Shown: positions 18,669-26,909 of the stretch, piece after piece
How the letters are laid out: the number at the start of each line of letters is the position of its first letter
Numbering within the stretch: the stretch's first letter is position 1
Assembly: GCA_018822665.1 (NCBI GenBank)
Contig: JAHJJX010000036.1
Coordinates: forward strand, 1 to 64,000
DNA from: a bacterium
Lineage (GTDB): Bacteria > Campylobacterota > Campylobacteria > Campylobacterales > Sulfurimonadaceae
Direction of reading: 5' to 3'
DNA length: 64,000 bases
Made by a program: the position numbers and the translations under genes
The notes under the pieces: generated by a model
Database searches by the model: none
Seen by the model: the letters and a program-made list of their open reading frames with translations, nothing else
Told to the model about the DNA's origin: nothing

Positions 18669-20462
18669 TCAAGGCGCATCAATTTTTATATAATCTATTA
18701 AAAATTGTGTCATATCATGTGCGGTCATAGGATGTGCATAAAAATACCCCTGTATAAAATCACAGCCATGCGCAACTAAAAAATCTTTTTGCTCTTTTGT
18801 TTCTACCCCTTGAGCAATAACTTTTAAACTTAAGATAGTGCTGAGGCTTATTATGGTTTTGCTTATCTCGATATCATCCAAGTTTAAAGGCAAAGCCGAA
18901 ACAAAAGATTTGTCGATTTTGAGTTTATTGATAGGGAGTCTTTTGAGATAGGCTAAAGAGGAGTATCCCGTCCCAAAATCATCTATAGTCAAACCTATTC
19001 CAAGTTCACTGATTTGTTGCATCACTTCAATGGACTTGCCGGGATTCTTCATAATATTATTTTCAGTCACTTCAAGTTCCAAGCATTGTGCAATACACTC
19101 TTTATTTTTAATAAGATTCGTTATAAAATCAATAAAATCATCTTCTTGAAGCTGTTTAACCGCTAAATTGATTGCAAGTTTTCCCGGATTTAATCCATCT
19201 TCATGCCATTTTTGAAAGTGGCAGAGAGCTTGTTCCATTACCAGTCTGTCTATCTGCACAATCATCCCTGTTTCTTCTGCAAGGGTTATAAATTTTTCGG
19301 GCGACATCAGACCAATGACGGGATGTTGCCATCGCACTAAGGCTTCCATCCCTACGAGCGTGTTTTCTTTAGCATTGATTTGTGGTTGAAAATAAACTAC
19401 AAATTCTTTATTGTCGATAGCTTCTCTTAATGAATTCTCAAAGTTGGCTCTTTCAAACACTTTTTCTGTCATCTCTTCATCATAAAAGCAGTAGGTGTTG
19501 CGTCCGTCGGATTTAGCTTTGTACATTGCAACATCCGCATGCTGAAGAAGAACGCCGGCTTGTTCCCCGTCGCTCGGATAGATAGAAACACCGACGCTCA
19601 TGCCTATGTGTAAACTGTTTTTATCAATTTCATAGGCGAGTTTATTCAATTCCATGCACTGCGATATAAATTTGCTGATAAAGTCAATGTCGGCAATATC
19701 ATTTAAGATGATGCAAAATTCATCTCCTCCGAGCCTCGAGAGGGTGTCGGATCTTCGTACGACATTTTTTATTCTATTGCTAAACTCAATCAATAGTTTA
19801 TCGCCGATATGATGCCCCAAAGAGTCATTAATCTCTTTAAAATGGTCCAAATCCATAAAAATAACGGCCACTTTGCTTCTTAATCGTCTCGCCATGTGGA
19901 TAGATTGTTGCAATCTGTCAAGAAAAAGAGCACGGTTTGGCAAATCCGTCAAAGAATCATGGTTTGCCTGGTATTCAAACATTTCTTTTTGCTCGTCTAA
20001 TTTTTTTAAACTTTCTTGTAAATCTATTTGTATTTTTTTTAACTCTGTAATATCGCGGCCCGTGCCTACCGTTCCGATAATATTTCCGTCTTTGTCGTAA
20101 AATGGAGCCTTATAAACCTCTAGATAAAACATCTTTCCTTTGATATTGCCAAACTCTTCAAATTTCATAGGCTTATTGTTGAGTATAACAATCCGATCGC
20201 TGTTAAAACAAAGCTCCCCGAATGTATGCCAATAAGGGTTGTTGCTATGCGTTGCTCTTTCTCTTAGTGCAAAAAAGATATCATTTTTTCCGATTGGTTC
20301 TTGCGTGTCTTTTGCCATGAGCAAACCTTCACACAGAGCATTATTAGCATAAATATAATTGCCATTTGTGTCTTTGACCCACAACATGTCAGGAAGATGC
20401 TGCGTTAAGAGGCTTAACAATTCTGCATTGTGTTCATTTATATCTAAAAGTGAGAACGGCAT
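18669..20462 (-). CDS. PAS-GGDEF-EAL c-di-GMP signalling protein
   Basis: 597 residues, cytosolic. A PAS domain (about 15-140, ending TVGTGRDITELKK) leads by a short coiled coil to GGDEF (SRLGGDEF, GGDEF at 245-249, with an inhibitory RRSD site five residues before it) and then EAL (GMEALVRWQHP, LEVTENN, IDDFGTGYSSL, KIDKSFV, AQGVETKEQ). In the last motif E is preceded by V rather than the common E-G-V context, but the domain looks complete. It could both make and break c-di-GMP under control of the PAS input. Single gene, convergent with nothing; divergent from surE. Confidence 0.9.
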   Translation of the reverse strand: MPFSLLDINEHNAELLSLLTQHLPDMLWVKDTNGNYIYANNALCEGLLMAKDTQEPIGKNDIFFALRERATHSNNPYWHTFGELCFNSDRIVILNNKPMKFEEFGNIKGKMFYLEVYKAPFYDKDGNIIGTVGTGRDITELKKIQIDLQESLKKLDEQKEMFEYQANHDSLTDLPNRALFLDRLQQSIHMARRLRSKVAVIFMDLDHFKEINDSLGHHIGDKLLIEFSNRIKNVVRRSDTLSRLGGDEFCIILNDIADIDFISKFISQCMELNKLAYEIDKNSLHIGMSVGVSIYPSDGEQAGVLLQHADVAMYKAKSDGRNTYCFYDEEMTEKVFERANFENSLREAIDNKEFVVYFQPQINAKENTLVGMEALVRWQHPVIGLMSPEKFITLAEETGMIVQIDRLVMEQALCHFQKWHEDGLNPGKLAINLAVKQLQEDDFIDFITNLIKNKECIAQCLELEVTENNIMKNPGKSIEVMQQISELGIGLTIDDFGTGYSSLAYLKRLPINKLKIDKSFVSALPLNLDDIEISKTIISLSTILSLKVIAQGVETKEQKDFLVAHGCDFIQGYFYAHPMTAHDMTQFLIDYIKIDAP

Positions 20463-20615
20463 AAGAAGACCTCTTGAAATTGAATTTTATCAATTCTACA
20501 ATAATTAAAATAAAAATAAAGCTTACCTGCAACGCATTTTTTTTTTGTTTTTATTTTTTATTTTCATCTTTTTTTTGAGGGGCATTGGGAAAAATGGGAA
20601 AATTTTAAGCTTTAA

Positions 20616-20624
20616 TGCTAAAAT
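20616..20624 (+). promoter_or_regulatory. Candidate extended -10 (TG-C-TAAAAT) for surE
   Basis: TGCTAAAAT sits 42 bases before the TTG start of surE, after an unusually T-rich stretch that includes a run of ten T at 20537-20546. If this is the promoter, an upstream in-frame ATG at 20615 cannot be the start. Confidence 0.45.
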
Positions 20625-20665
20625 ACACCTACAAAAATAGGATGCACTACAAAAAAGGAAATACC

Positions 20666-21442
20666 TTGAGGTATAAGATTTTAGTAACAAATGATGATGG
20701 GTATGAAGCAAAAGGTTTGCTGAGTTTAATAGAAGCTTTGCGAGAGTTGGATGATGTGGATGTCACGGTCGTAGCTCCTGCAAACGAGAAGTCGGCATGT
20801 GGACATTCCCTTACTTTGGTACGTCCGCTTCGTTTTGTGAGTGTTGGAGATGATTTTTACAAGCTTGATGATGGAACTCCGAGTGATTGTGTGTATCTTG
20901 CGCTTCACTCTTTGTTTGATGAACAAAAGCCGGATTTGCTTGTCAGCGGGATAAACAGAGGCTCAAACATGGGCGAAGATATCACATACTCGGGAACTGC
21001 CGCCGGAGCGATGGAAGCTGTCTTGCATAATGTTCCGGCAATTGCCATAAGTCAGGTGATGGATTTTACAAATCCAGGCGGAGATTATTCCCTTGCTTGC
21101 AAAACTATAAAAGAGTTGGTGCTTAAGATAAAAAATGGTTCGTTTCCTCTTCCTCACAGAGAATTTTTAAACGTAAACATTCCCGCAGAAGTGGAAGATG
21201 CTCAGATAAAAGTTACGTATGCGGGGTACAGATGTTATGCCAACGATGCCCATCTTCATAGAAATCCAAGAGGGGAGGAGCATTACTGGCTTGGACTTCA
21301 CCCTCTGGAGTTTCGCGCCCGCGATGTAGGATATGAATGGAGCGATTATGAAGCGATAGAAGCAGGATTTATTTCGATAACACCGATTCAGCTAGATATG
21401 AGCGCATACAAAAGTATACAAAAACTTCAAGAGTGGGTTTAA
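20666..21442 (+). CDS. surE: 5'-nucleotidase SurE
   Basis: 258 residues from the TTG at 20666, chosen because AAGGAA lies five bases upstream, a probable promoter lies between it and earlier ATGs, and family members begin right at ILVTNDDG. Metal site NDDG (D10, D11), the conserved loop SACGHSLT, and SGINRGSNMGEDITYSGTAAGAMEA are present. It hydrolyses nucleoside monophosphates. A copy of the dispersed word encodes ACG of SACGHSL. tcdA follows 7 bases later. Confidence 0.95.
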   Translation: MRYKILVTNDDGYEAKGLLSLIEALRELDDVDVTVVAPANEKSACGHSLTLVRPLRFVSVGDDFYKLDDGTPSDCVYLALHSLFDEQKPDLLVSGINRGSNMGEDITYSGTAAGAMEAVLHNVPAIAISQVMDFTNPGGDYSLACKTIKELVLKIKNGSFPLPHREFLNVNIPAEVEDAQIKVTYAGYRCYANDAHLHRNPRGEEHYWLGLHPLEFRARDVGYEWSDYEAIEAGFISITPIQLDMSAYKSIQKLQEWV

Positions 21443-21449
21443 TCAAGCG

Positions 21450-22091
21450 ATGAAATATGACCGTATAAAATTGCTTCTTAAAGACGATTTTGCAAAATTG
21501 AAAAATGCAAAAGTGATACTGCTGGGTGTCGGCGGTGTTGGAAGTTTCTGTCTTGATTGTTTAAGCAGAAGCGGTGTTGCAGATATCACGATAGTAGATT
21601 TTGATACCTATGATGAAACAAATCAAAATCGCCAAATGTGGTCTGAACTTCACGAGGGTTCATTGAAAGTTGAAGCTCTAGTGCAGCATTATCCACATCT
21701 TAAGATAATCAATGTCCGTATTGATGAACAGTGGGTTTGGGATTTTGATTTTGATGTTTATGATGTGGTTTTGGATGCCATCGATGACACGAAAGCAAAA
21801 CTGGCGCTTGCACAAAAATGTCACAAAAAACTTATTTCCTCTTTTGGTTCGGCTAAAAGACTTGACCCGACAAAGGTTGAAGTGGCGGATATCTGGAAAA
21901 CGCATGGAGATAAATTTGGTTCGAAGATACGTTATGAACTGAAAAAAAGAGGATTTAACAAAAAATATACGGCGATATTTTCGAGTGAAGAGATAAAAAC
22001 AAAAGAGAAGGGCAGTTTCATGGGTGTAACTGCTACTTTTGGACTCGTAATGTGCGCTGAGGCCGTTAAAAAATTGACAAAGCAGGCTTAG
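21450..22091 (+). CDS. tcdA: E1-like tRNA threonylcarbamoyladenosine dehydratase
   Basis: 213 residues with a ThiF/E1-like Rossmann fold: LLGVGGVGSFCLDCLSRSG (nucleotide loop about 25-32), IVDFDTYDETNQNRQ and VLDAIDDTKAKLALA. This pattern is typical of TcdA (CsdL/YgdL), which cyclises t6A in tRNA to ct6A. It is a little shorter than the E. coli protein. Co-directional with surE and with the outer-membrane gene that follows after 2 bases. Substrate assignment rests on family likeness. Confidence 0.85.
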   Translation: MKYDRIKLLLKDDFAKLKNAKVILLGVGGVGSFCLDCLSRSGVADITIVDFDTYDETNQNRQMWSELHEGSLKVEALVQHYPHLKIINVRIDEQWVWDFDFDVYDVVLDAIDDTKAKLALAQKCHKKLISSFGSAKRLDPTKVEVADIWKTHGDKFGSKIRYELKKRGFNKKYTAIFSSEEIKTKEKGSFMGVTATFGLVMCAEAVKKLTKQA

Positions 22092-22093
22092 GT

Positions 22094-22993
22094 TTGAAAA
22101 GTTTCATAGTTGTGTTTTTATTGGTTGGCATGTGGAACTCTCTGTATGCGCAACACCTGATAGAGTATGATTATGAACTCGACGCCTATTATACAAACGT
22201 ATCGGCTTTTATTGATTTGGATACGGAGCATGAAGTAACGGATGCAAGCAGTTATTCGGAAGCAAAAATTTATACCGATTTAGTTTTAAATTCTCTCTCC
22301 CCCAATATACTCCTCATTGAAGCCGCCGTACATCCTATGCCTATAGCGGGACTTTATTTTAGACAAAATCATGAAGAGCAGTACGATAAGGCAAAGTTGC
22401 AAAACTTCAACCTTGTTAAAGCTGTCACGGCCGGATTTGAAGAGCCGTATTCGCTTTCGGTTTTTGTTGGAAGAATGATGATTTTTAAAAATAATGAGAG
22501 CGACAGAATTGGGAAAAACAGAGCGTATATGGGTTATCTTGTAAGTGTAGGCGATTATTCTATAAAAGACAATATGGCTCACATCGACAGGTGGATGAAC
22601 TTTGAATTCAAACTCAAAGGTACAAAAGAGAGCCAAGAGAAGGATTTAGACTGGAGTTTTAGAATCGGCTCCCGCATACATGAAAATAAAGATTTTACAA
22701 ACAGTTTTTATATAGGAGCCAGAAGAAGCAGTATCGACTATAAAAAAGGGGTGTGGTCTTTTATCTATAACAGTGCTTTTTCAAGTATGTTTGCCGTGAG
22801 TGCGGATACTTTTGATTTGACAGAAGCGGAGATTATTGTAGAAAAAAAATGGCCCTTGAGTTGGAGTGAAAAGGTAAGTTTTGGACTTGGACTCGGGTAT
22901 CTTTACAATAGTGGCGCCAAGTATAGCGGAGCGCTCAAAGAAGAGGGGATTGATAATCATCAGCTTATTTTTCGTCCAAATTTTAAATGGTAG
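22094..22993 (+). CDS. Outer-membrane beta-barrel-like protein of unknown function
   Basis: 299 residues from a TTG start, with a signal peptide (MKSFIVVFLLVGMWNSLYA) in which the dispersed word encodes GMWN. The mature part alternates polar and aromatic residues in strand-like stretches and ends in a terminal aromatic (LIFRPNFKW), the signal for outer-membrane insertion. No family recognised. It follows tcdA without a gap. Confidence 0.6.
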   Translation: MKSFIVVFLLVGMWNSLYAQHLIEYDYELDAYYTNVSAFIDLDTEHEVTDASSYSEAKIYTDLVLNSLSPNILLIEAAVHPMPIAGLYFRQNHEEQYDKAKLQNFNLVKAVTAGFEEPYSLSVFVGRMMIFKNNESDRIGKNRAYMGYLVSVGDYSIKDNMAHIDRWMNFEFKLKGTKESQEKDLDWSFRIGSRIHENKDFTNSFYIGARRSSIDYKKGVWSFIYNSAFSSMFAVSADTFDLTEAEIIVEKKWPLSWSEKVSFGLGLGYLYNSGAKYSGALKEEGIDNHQLIFRPNFKW

Positions 22994-23033
22994 GAAGTTT
23001 TCATGAATATAAATACGAAAAGAAGGAAGATGC

Positions 23034-23414
23034 GTGTTTGATTTTTTAAGTAGCGACTGGTTTGTCATAAGTTTAGAGATTGTTTTTTTGCTGTTAATTG
23101 CGTATGACATAAGGAAGTATTTCCAGACGAAAAAAAAAGAGTACATTACCAATATAGTGCTCACTTTTGTATTTTTTATTTGGGCGGCGATACCGTTTTA
23201 TAACAGTTATTATACATGGAGCGAGGGTAGTAAAAAAGAGTTCATCGCAGAGTGCTTACTGGAAAATAACGAAACGATTTGTAAATGTTTGGATGAGAAT
23301 ATATTTAAAGAGTACAGCTTTGCAGATTTTAAAAATCTCGATAAAAACAGCAGTGATTTTAAAGAGTTTGTAGAAGAAACGAAAAAGGATTGTTTAGATG
23401 ATTCATGGTTTTGA
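23034..23414 (+). CDS. Small membrane protein of unknown function
   Basis: 126 residues from a GTG preceded by AAGGAAG. Two membrane helices (about 9-25 and 39-57) are followed by a hydrophilic tail rich in acidic residues with four or so Cys (AECLLENNETICKCLDE, KKDCLDD), which would lie outside the membrane. I do not recognise a family. It overlaps the next small gene by 17 bases. Confidence 0.55.
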   Translation: MFDFLSSDWFVISLEIVFLLLIAYDIRKYFQTKKKEYITNIVLTFVFFIWAAIPFYNSYYTWSEGSKKEFIAECLLENNETICKCLDENIFKEYSFADFKNLDKNSSDFKEFVEETKKDCLDDSWF

Positions 23415-23658
23415 TTTGAGCAACCCCCTTATATGCGAAGGAATAGTGGGTGAGGGATGCGGCGGCGGAAGAATTTTTCTCATAGAAGAGAGTATTTTAA
23501 AAGCATACGACCCGCAAACAAATGAAGCTATGACGCTTTTAAAAGATATCCACATGCCAAGAACTCTTCGTAAAAAAGGGTGTATCCTTTATATAGAGTG
23601 TGAAGAAGAAAATATAGAATTTGATTTATCGGCTATGGCGAAGCGCAAAGCAGTTTAG
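23398..23658 (+). CDS. Conserved-looking small cytosolic protein, unknown
   Basis: 86 residues. A glycine-rich segment VGEGCGGGRIF and an acidic C-terminal half (YIECEEENIEFDL) stand out, but I recognise no family. The dispersed word encodes IHMP in the middle. It overlaps the previous gene, which suggests translational coupling, and is the last gene before the greA operon promoter. Confidence 0.5.
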   Translation: MIHGFDLSNPLICEGIVGEGCGGGRIFLIEESILKAYDPQTNEAMTLLKDIHMPRTLRKKGCILYIECEEENIEFDLSAMAKRKAV

Positions 23659-23678
23659 ACACAGTCTCAAAAAAGTTT

Positions 23679-23721
23679 TGATATAATCAGAAAAATAAAA
23701 ATTACCAAGTACCCTTGAGGG
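23679..23721 (+). promoter_or_regulatory. Extended -10 promoter and short inverted repeat before greA
   Basis: TGATATAAT (23679-23687) is a good extended -10 box. Downstream, in the presumed leader, ACCCT and AGGGT flank a TG (23710-23721), a small hairpin or operator. This is the only clear promoter before the eleven-gene run from greA to pepP. Confidence 0.5.
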
Positions 23722-23739
23722 TGTAAAAGAGAATGCAAT

Positions 23740-24237
23740 ATGGACAGAGTGGAACCTATGACGCTTTTTGGTTATGCGAAACTGCAAGCTGAAATGAAAG
23801 ATTTAAAAATGGTAAAAAGACCGCGAACGGTTAAAGATATTGAAGAAGCGCTTGAGCACGGCGACTTAAAAGAAAATGCGGAATATCACGCTGCAAAAGA
23901 GCAGCAAAGACTGATTGATGGGCGTATGATAGAGCTCTCCGAATTGATTGGCTGTGCAAAAATAGTAGACCCAAGAGAGCTTGAACATGCCCGCGTAAGC
24001 TTCGGCTCCACTGTTTTGCTTTGTGATTTATCTACGGATGAAGAGCTTAGATATACTATTGTCGGAGGGTGTGAGAGTAATCCGGATATTGGACTTATCT
24101 CATTTAGTTCTCCTTTGGCAAAACAGCTTCTTGGACGTGAAGAGGGCGATGACCTTAAAGTAAAACTTCCAAACGGCGAAAAAGAGTATGAAATTTTAGA
24201 GGTGAAATATCAGGAGATCGTTTTTGAGTGCAATTAA
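23740..24237 (+). CDS. greA: Transcription elongation factor GreA
   Basis: 165 residues. The N-terminal coiled coil has the invariant tip motif EHGDLKENAEYHAAKEQQ; the C-terminal FKBP-like domain reads GSTVLLCDLSTDEELRYTIVG and ISFSSPLAKQLLGREEGD. It rescues backtracked RNA polymerase by stimulating transcript cleavage. MDRVEPMTLFGY aligns end to end with E. coli MQAIPMTL, supporting this start. It overlaps argC by 14 bases. Confidence 0.97.
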   Translation: MDRVEPMTLFGYAKLQAEMKDLKMVKRPRTVKDIEEALEHGDLKENAEYHAAKEQQRLIDGRMIELSELIGCAKIVDPRELEHARVSFGSTVLLCDLSTDEELRYTIVGGCESNPDIGLISFSSPLAKQLLGREEGDDLKVKLPNGEKEYEILEVKYQEIVFECN

Positions 24238-25228
24238 TGTCGGAATCATAGGAGCAAGCGGATATACAGGGCTTGAACTTGTAAAGATACTTATAAATCA
24301 TCCTCGGTTTAATCTGAATTATGTTGCAAATTCAGAGGGTGAAACAAGGCTTGGCGAACTCCACCCCTCTCTTTGCGGGGTTTATGATTGTGAAGTGAAA
24401 AAAGCGGATGTTTTAGATGCCGCAAAGTATTGTGAGCTTGTTTTTTTGGCATTGCCTCATAAAACAGCTATGGAATATGTAAAACCGCTGATAGAAAATG
24501 GGGTGAAAGTTGTGGATTTATCTGCAGATTATAGACTTCCCCAAGAGATATATGAAGAATTTTACTGCCCTCATACAGATGTGAAAAATTTAGAACAAGC
24601 AGTGTATGGGCTTCCTGAGCTATTTCGTGATGAGCTGAAATCTGCGACACTCGTAGCAAACCCGGGATGTTTTCCAACATCTGCAATTTTGGGAATGCTT
24701 CCGTTTATGTCAAAGAGAATTGCGCATACTCCGGTTATTATTGATTCAAAAACAGGTGTCAGCGGTGCAGGTAAAAAACTGAGCGATGTTACACATTTTG
24801 TGAATGTGAATGATAATCTTTTTGCATACAATCCTTTGATACACAGACATGCTCCGGAGATAGCGCAAAAGCTTGATATCCCTTTTGATGAGGTGAGTTT
24901 TGTGCCGCACCTTGTACCTTTGACTCGAGGAATGCTCTCTAGCATCTATATTCAAGTGAGTCAGGACTTTGATGCAGAAGAAATATTGAGAGAATATTAT
25001 AAGGATGAACCTTTTGTCCGAATAAGTAAAAATCCGGTAGATATGAAAAATGTGGCAGGAACGAATTTTTGCGACATTTATGTAAAACAAAAAGGCAATG
25101 TACTTTTTATCTCCAGTTCCATAGATAATTTAATGCGCGGAGCTTCATCACAAGCTGTCGTAAATGCAAACATTATGATGGGGTTGAATGAGTCTTTGGG
25201 AATTCCAAATATAGCTTATGTTCCATAA
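24224..25228 (+). CDS. argC: N-acetyl-gamma-glutamyl-phosphate reductase
   Basis: 334 residues from a TTG start inside greA. Third step of arginine synthesis: NADPH reduction of N-acetylglutamyl phosphate. NADP loop GIIGASGYTGLEL, catalytic ANPGCFPTS (C149), KTGVSGAG and the late HRHAPEI histidine are all there. It overlaps both greA and the following phosphatase gene, so it is translated as part of the long operon. Confidence 0.96.
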   Translation: MSAINVGIIGASGYTGLELVKILINHPRFNLNYVANSEGETRLGELHPSLCGVYDCEVKKADVLDAAKYCELVFLALPHKTAMEYVKPLIENGVKVVDLSADYRLPQEIYEEFYCPHTDVKNLEQAVYGLPELFRDELKSATLVANPGCFPTSAILGMLPFMSKRIAHTPVIIDSKTGVSGAGKKLSDVTHFVNVNDNLFAYNPLIHRHAPEIAQKLDIPFDEVSFVPHLVPLTRGMLSSIYIQVSQDFDAEEILREYYKDEPFVRISKNPVDMKNVAGTNFCDIYVKQKGNVLFISSSIDNLMRGASSQAVVNANIMMGLNESLGIPNIAYVP

Positions 25229-25961
25229 TATACAAATCAAAGAGGGTGCATTTCTTGTTTCGGATGCACACTACTCTCATCTTCGCCCACACTTTTTAGA
25301 TTTCTTAAAAGAGATACGCTCAAAAAAACTTCTTCCGACGCAGCTGATACTCATGGGTGATATCTTTGATGCGCTTTTTGGAGGAGTTTCATATACTCAA
25401 AAAATCAATGAAGAAGCGATTGAGATTTTAAATGCAATATCTTTGGAAATCGAAGTGATTTATCTTGAGGGAAACCATGATTTTAATTTACAAAAAATAT
25501 TTCCACATGCCAAGATATTTCCTATTGCACAGCAACCTTTGGCATGTGGACTCAATGATAAAAAAGTGATGTTGGCACACGGTGATTACGGAAGCGATTT
25601 AGGATACAGAATCTATACATTTTTAGTGCGAAACCCTGTTGTCTTGTGGATATTAAGCATAATTGATAGGCTGAGCAATCATCTGATTTTAAATAAACTC
25701 GATGCCTATCTCAGTAAAAAAGATGATTGCAAAGAGTTTAAAGGCTTTAAAAAATTTGTGTCAAAAAGAGTAGAAAATAGGTTTATTTGCGATTACTTTG
25801 CAGAGGGGCATTTTCATCAAAACAAGAGTATACATTTTGAAAATTTTACGTATATAAACTTAGGTGCTTTTGCTTGCAATCAAAGATACTTTATTGTAAA
25901 ATCTTCGCCAGAGGTAGAGATATTGGAAGAAAAGATATTCTCTAAAGGGATTAAAAAATGA
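25218..25961 (+). CDS. UDP-2,3-diacylglucosamine diphosphatase-like metallophosphoesterase
   Basis: 247 residues. Calcineurin-like metal motifs: SDAHYS (D16, H18), MGDIFD (D48), EGNHDFN (N86, H87), AHGDYG and EGHFHQNK. This set fits LpxH-type enzymes that make lipid X for lipid A, although the first motif DAH differs from the common DIH, so substrate is less certain. Two copies of the dispersed word lie 40 bases apart in opposite orientation (25501 and 25541), encoding FPHAK and ACG. Confidence 0.75.
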   Translation: MFHNIQIKEGAFLVSDAHYSHLRPHFLDFLKEIRSKKLLPTQLILMGDIFDALFGGVSYTQKINEEAIEILNAISLEIEVIYLEGNHDFNLQKIFPHAKIFPIAQQPLACGLNDKKVMLAHGDYGSDLGYRIYTFLVRNPVVLWILSIIDRLSNHLILNKLDAYLSKKDDCKEFKGFKKFVSKRVENRFICDYFAEGHFHQNKSIHFENFTYINLGAFACNQRYFIVKSSPEVEILEEKIFSKGIKK

Positions 25962-26899
25962 AATTAGACAATTCGTTGAAAGTTGGTTCCAATGAAATGG
26001 AACTGGTGGACTTTAGAATATTTAAAGAAGATGAAGATGGGGTGTATGAAGGAATTTACGGAATAAATGTCTCAAAAGTTCGTGAAATAATTCGCATACC
26101 CTCTTTAACCGAACTTCCTGGAACTCCGGATTTTATAGAAGGCATTTTCGATTTAAGAGGTTTTGTAATTCCGGTTGTTAATTTAGCAAAATGGATGGGG
26201 ATTACTGAACCCGAAATAGCACAAAATAATTCAAGAATCATAATAACGGAGTTCAATAATGTGCTTATCGGCTTTATCGTTCATGAAGCAAAAAGAATCA
26301 GACGAATTAGCTGGAGCAATATAGAACCGGCAACTTTTGTAAGCGGCACGGGGGCAATAGACGGCAGTAAAATTACAGGGGTAACGAAAATAGAAGACGA
26401 CAGCGTTTTATTGATTTTAGACCTTGAAAGCGTTGTTCAGGACTTGGGTCTTTATGAACCTGATACAGGAGATATGCCTATAGAGCTGGAAAGCTTTGTC
26501 GGCTTGGCGCTTGTTTTGGATGACAGCTCAACTGCTAGAAAAATTGTTAAAGATGCTTTGGAAAAAATGGGTTTTAATGTCGTTGAAGCAATAGACGGCA
26601 AAGATGGGCTTGAAAAGTTGAATGATTTATATGAAATGTACGGCGATGCAATATCAGAGCAATTAAAAATAATTGTTTCAGATGTTGAAATGCCGAGAAT
26701 GGATGGTTTCCATTTTGCTTCAAATGTTAAAGGTGATGGAAGATTTAATAATATTCCAATTGTTTTCAACTCGTCTATAAGCGACCATTTTAGTGAAGGC
26801 AGAGGAAAAGAGGCCGGCGGCGAAGCTTACCTGGTGAAGTTTGAAGCGAGTTCATTTTATGATGAAATTGCACGCGTTGTGCGTGAACATAAGAAGTAG
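25958..26899 (+). CDS. cheV: Chemotaxis protein CheV (CheW-receiver)
   Basis: 313 residues. A CheW-like coupling domain (about 15-165: VSKVREIIRIPSLTELPGTPDFIEGIFDLRG) is followed by a receiver domain with D179-type acidic residues (LVLDDSSTARK), phospho-acceptor D242 (IVSDVEMPRMDGF) and a late K (YLVKF). It links chemoreceptors to CheA and tunes adaptation. ATGA overlap with the gene before it; cheA follows after 10 bases. Confidence 0.95.
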   Translation: MKLDNSLKVGSNEMELVDFRIFKEDEDGVYEGIYGINVSKVREIIRIPSLTELPGTPDFIEGIFDLRGFVIPVVNLAKWMGITEPEIAQNNSRIIITEFNNVLIGFIVHEAKRIRRISWSNIEPATFVSGTGAIDGSKITGVTKIEDDSVLLILDLESVVQDLGLYEPDTGDMPIELESFVGLALVLDDSSTARKIVKDALEKMGFNVVEAIDGKDGLEKLNDLYEMYGDAISEQLKIIVSDVEMPRMDGFHFASNVKGDGRFNNIPIVFNSSISDHFSEGRGKEAGGEAYLVKFEASSFYDEIARVVREHKK

Positions 26900-26909
26900 G
26901 AGTGTAAAT

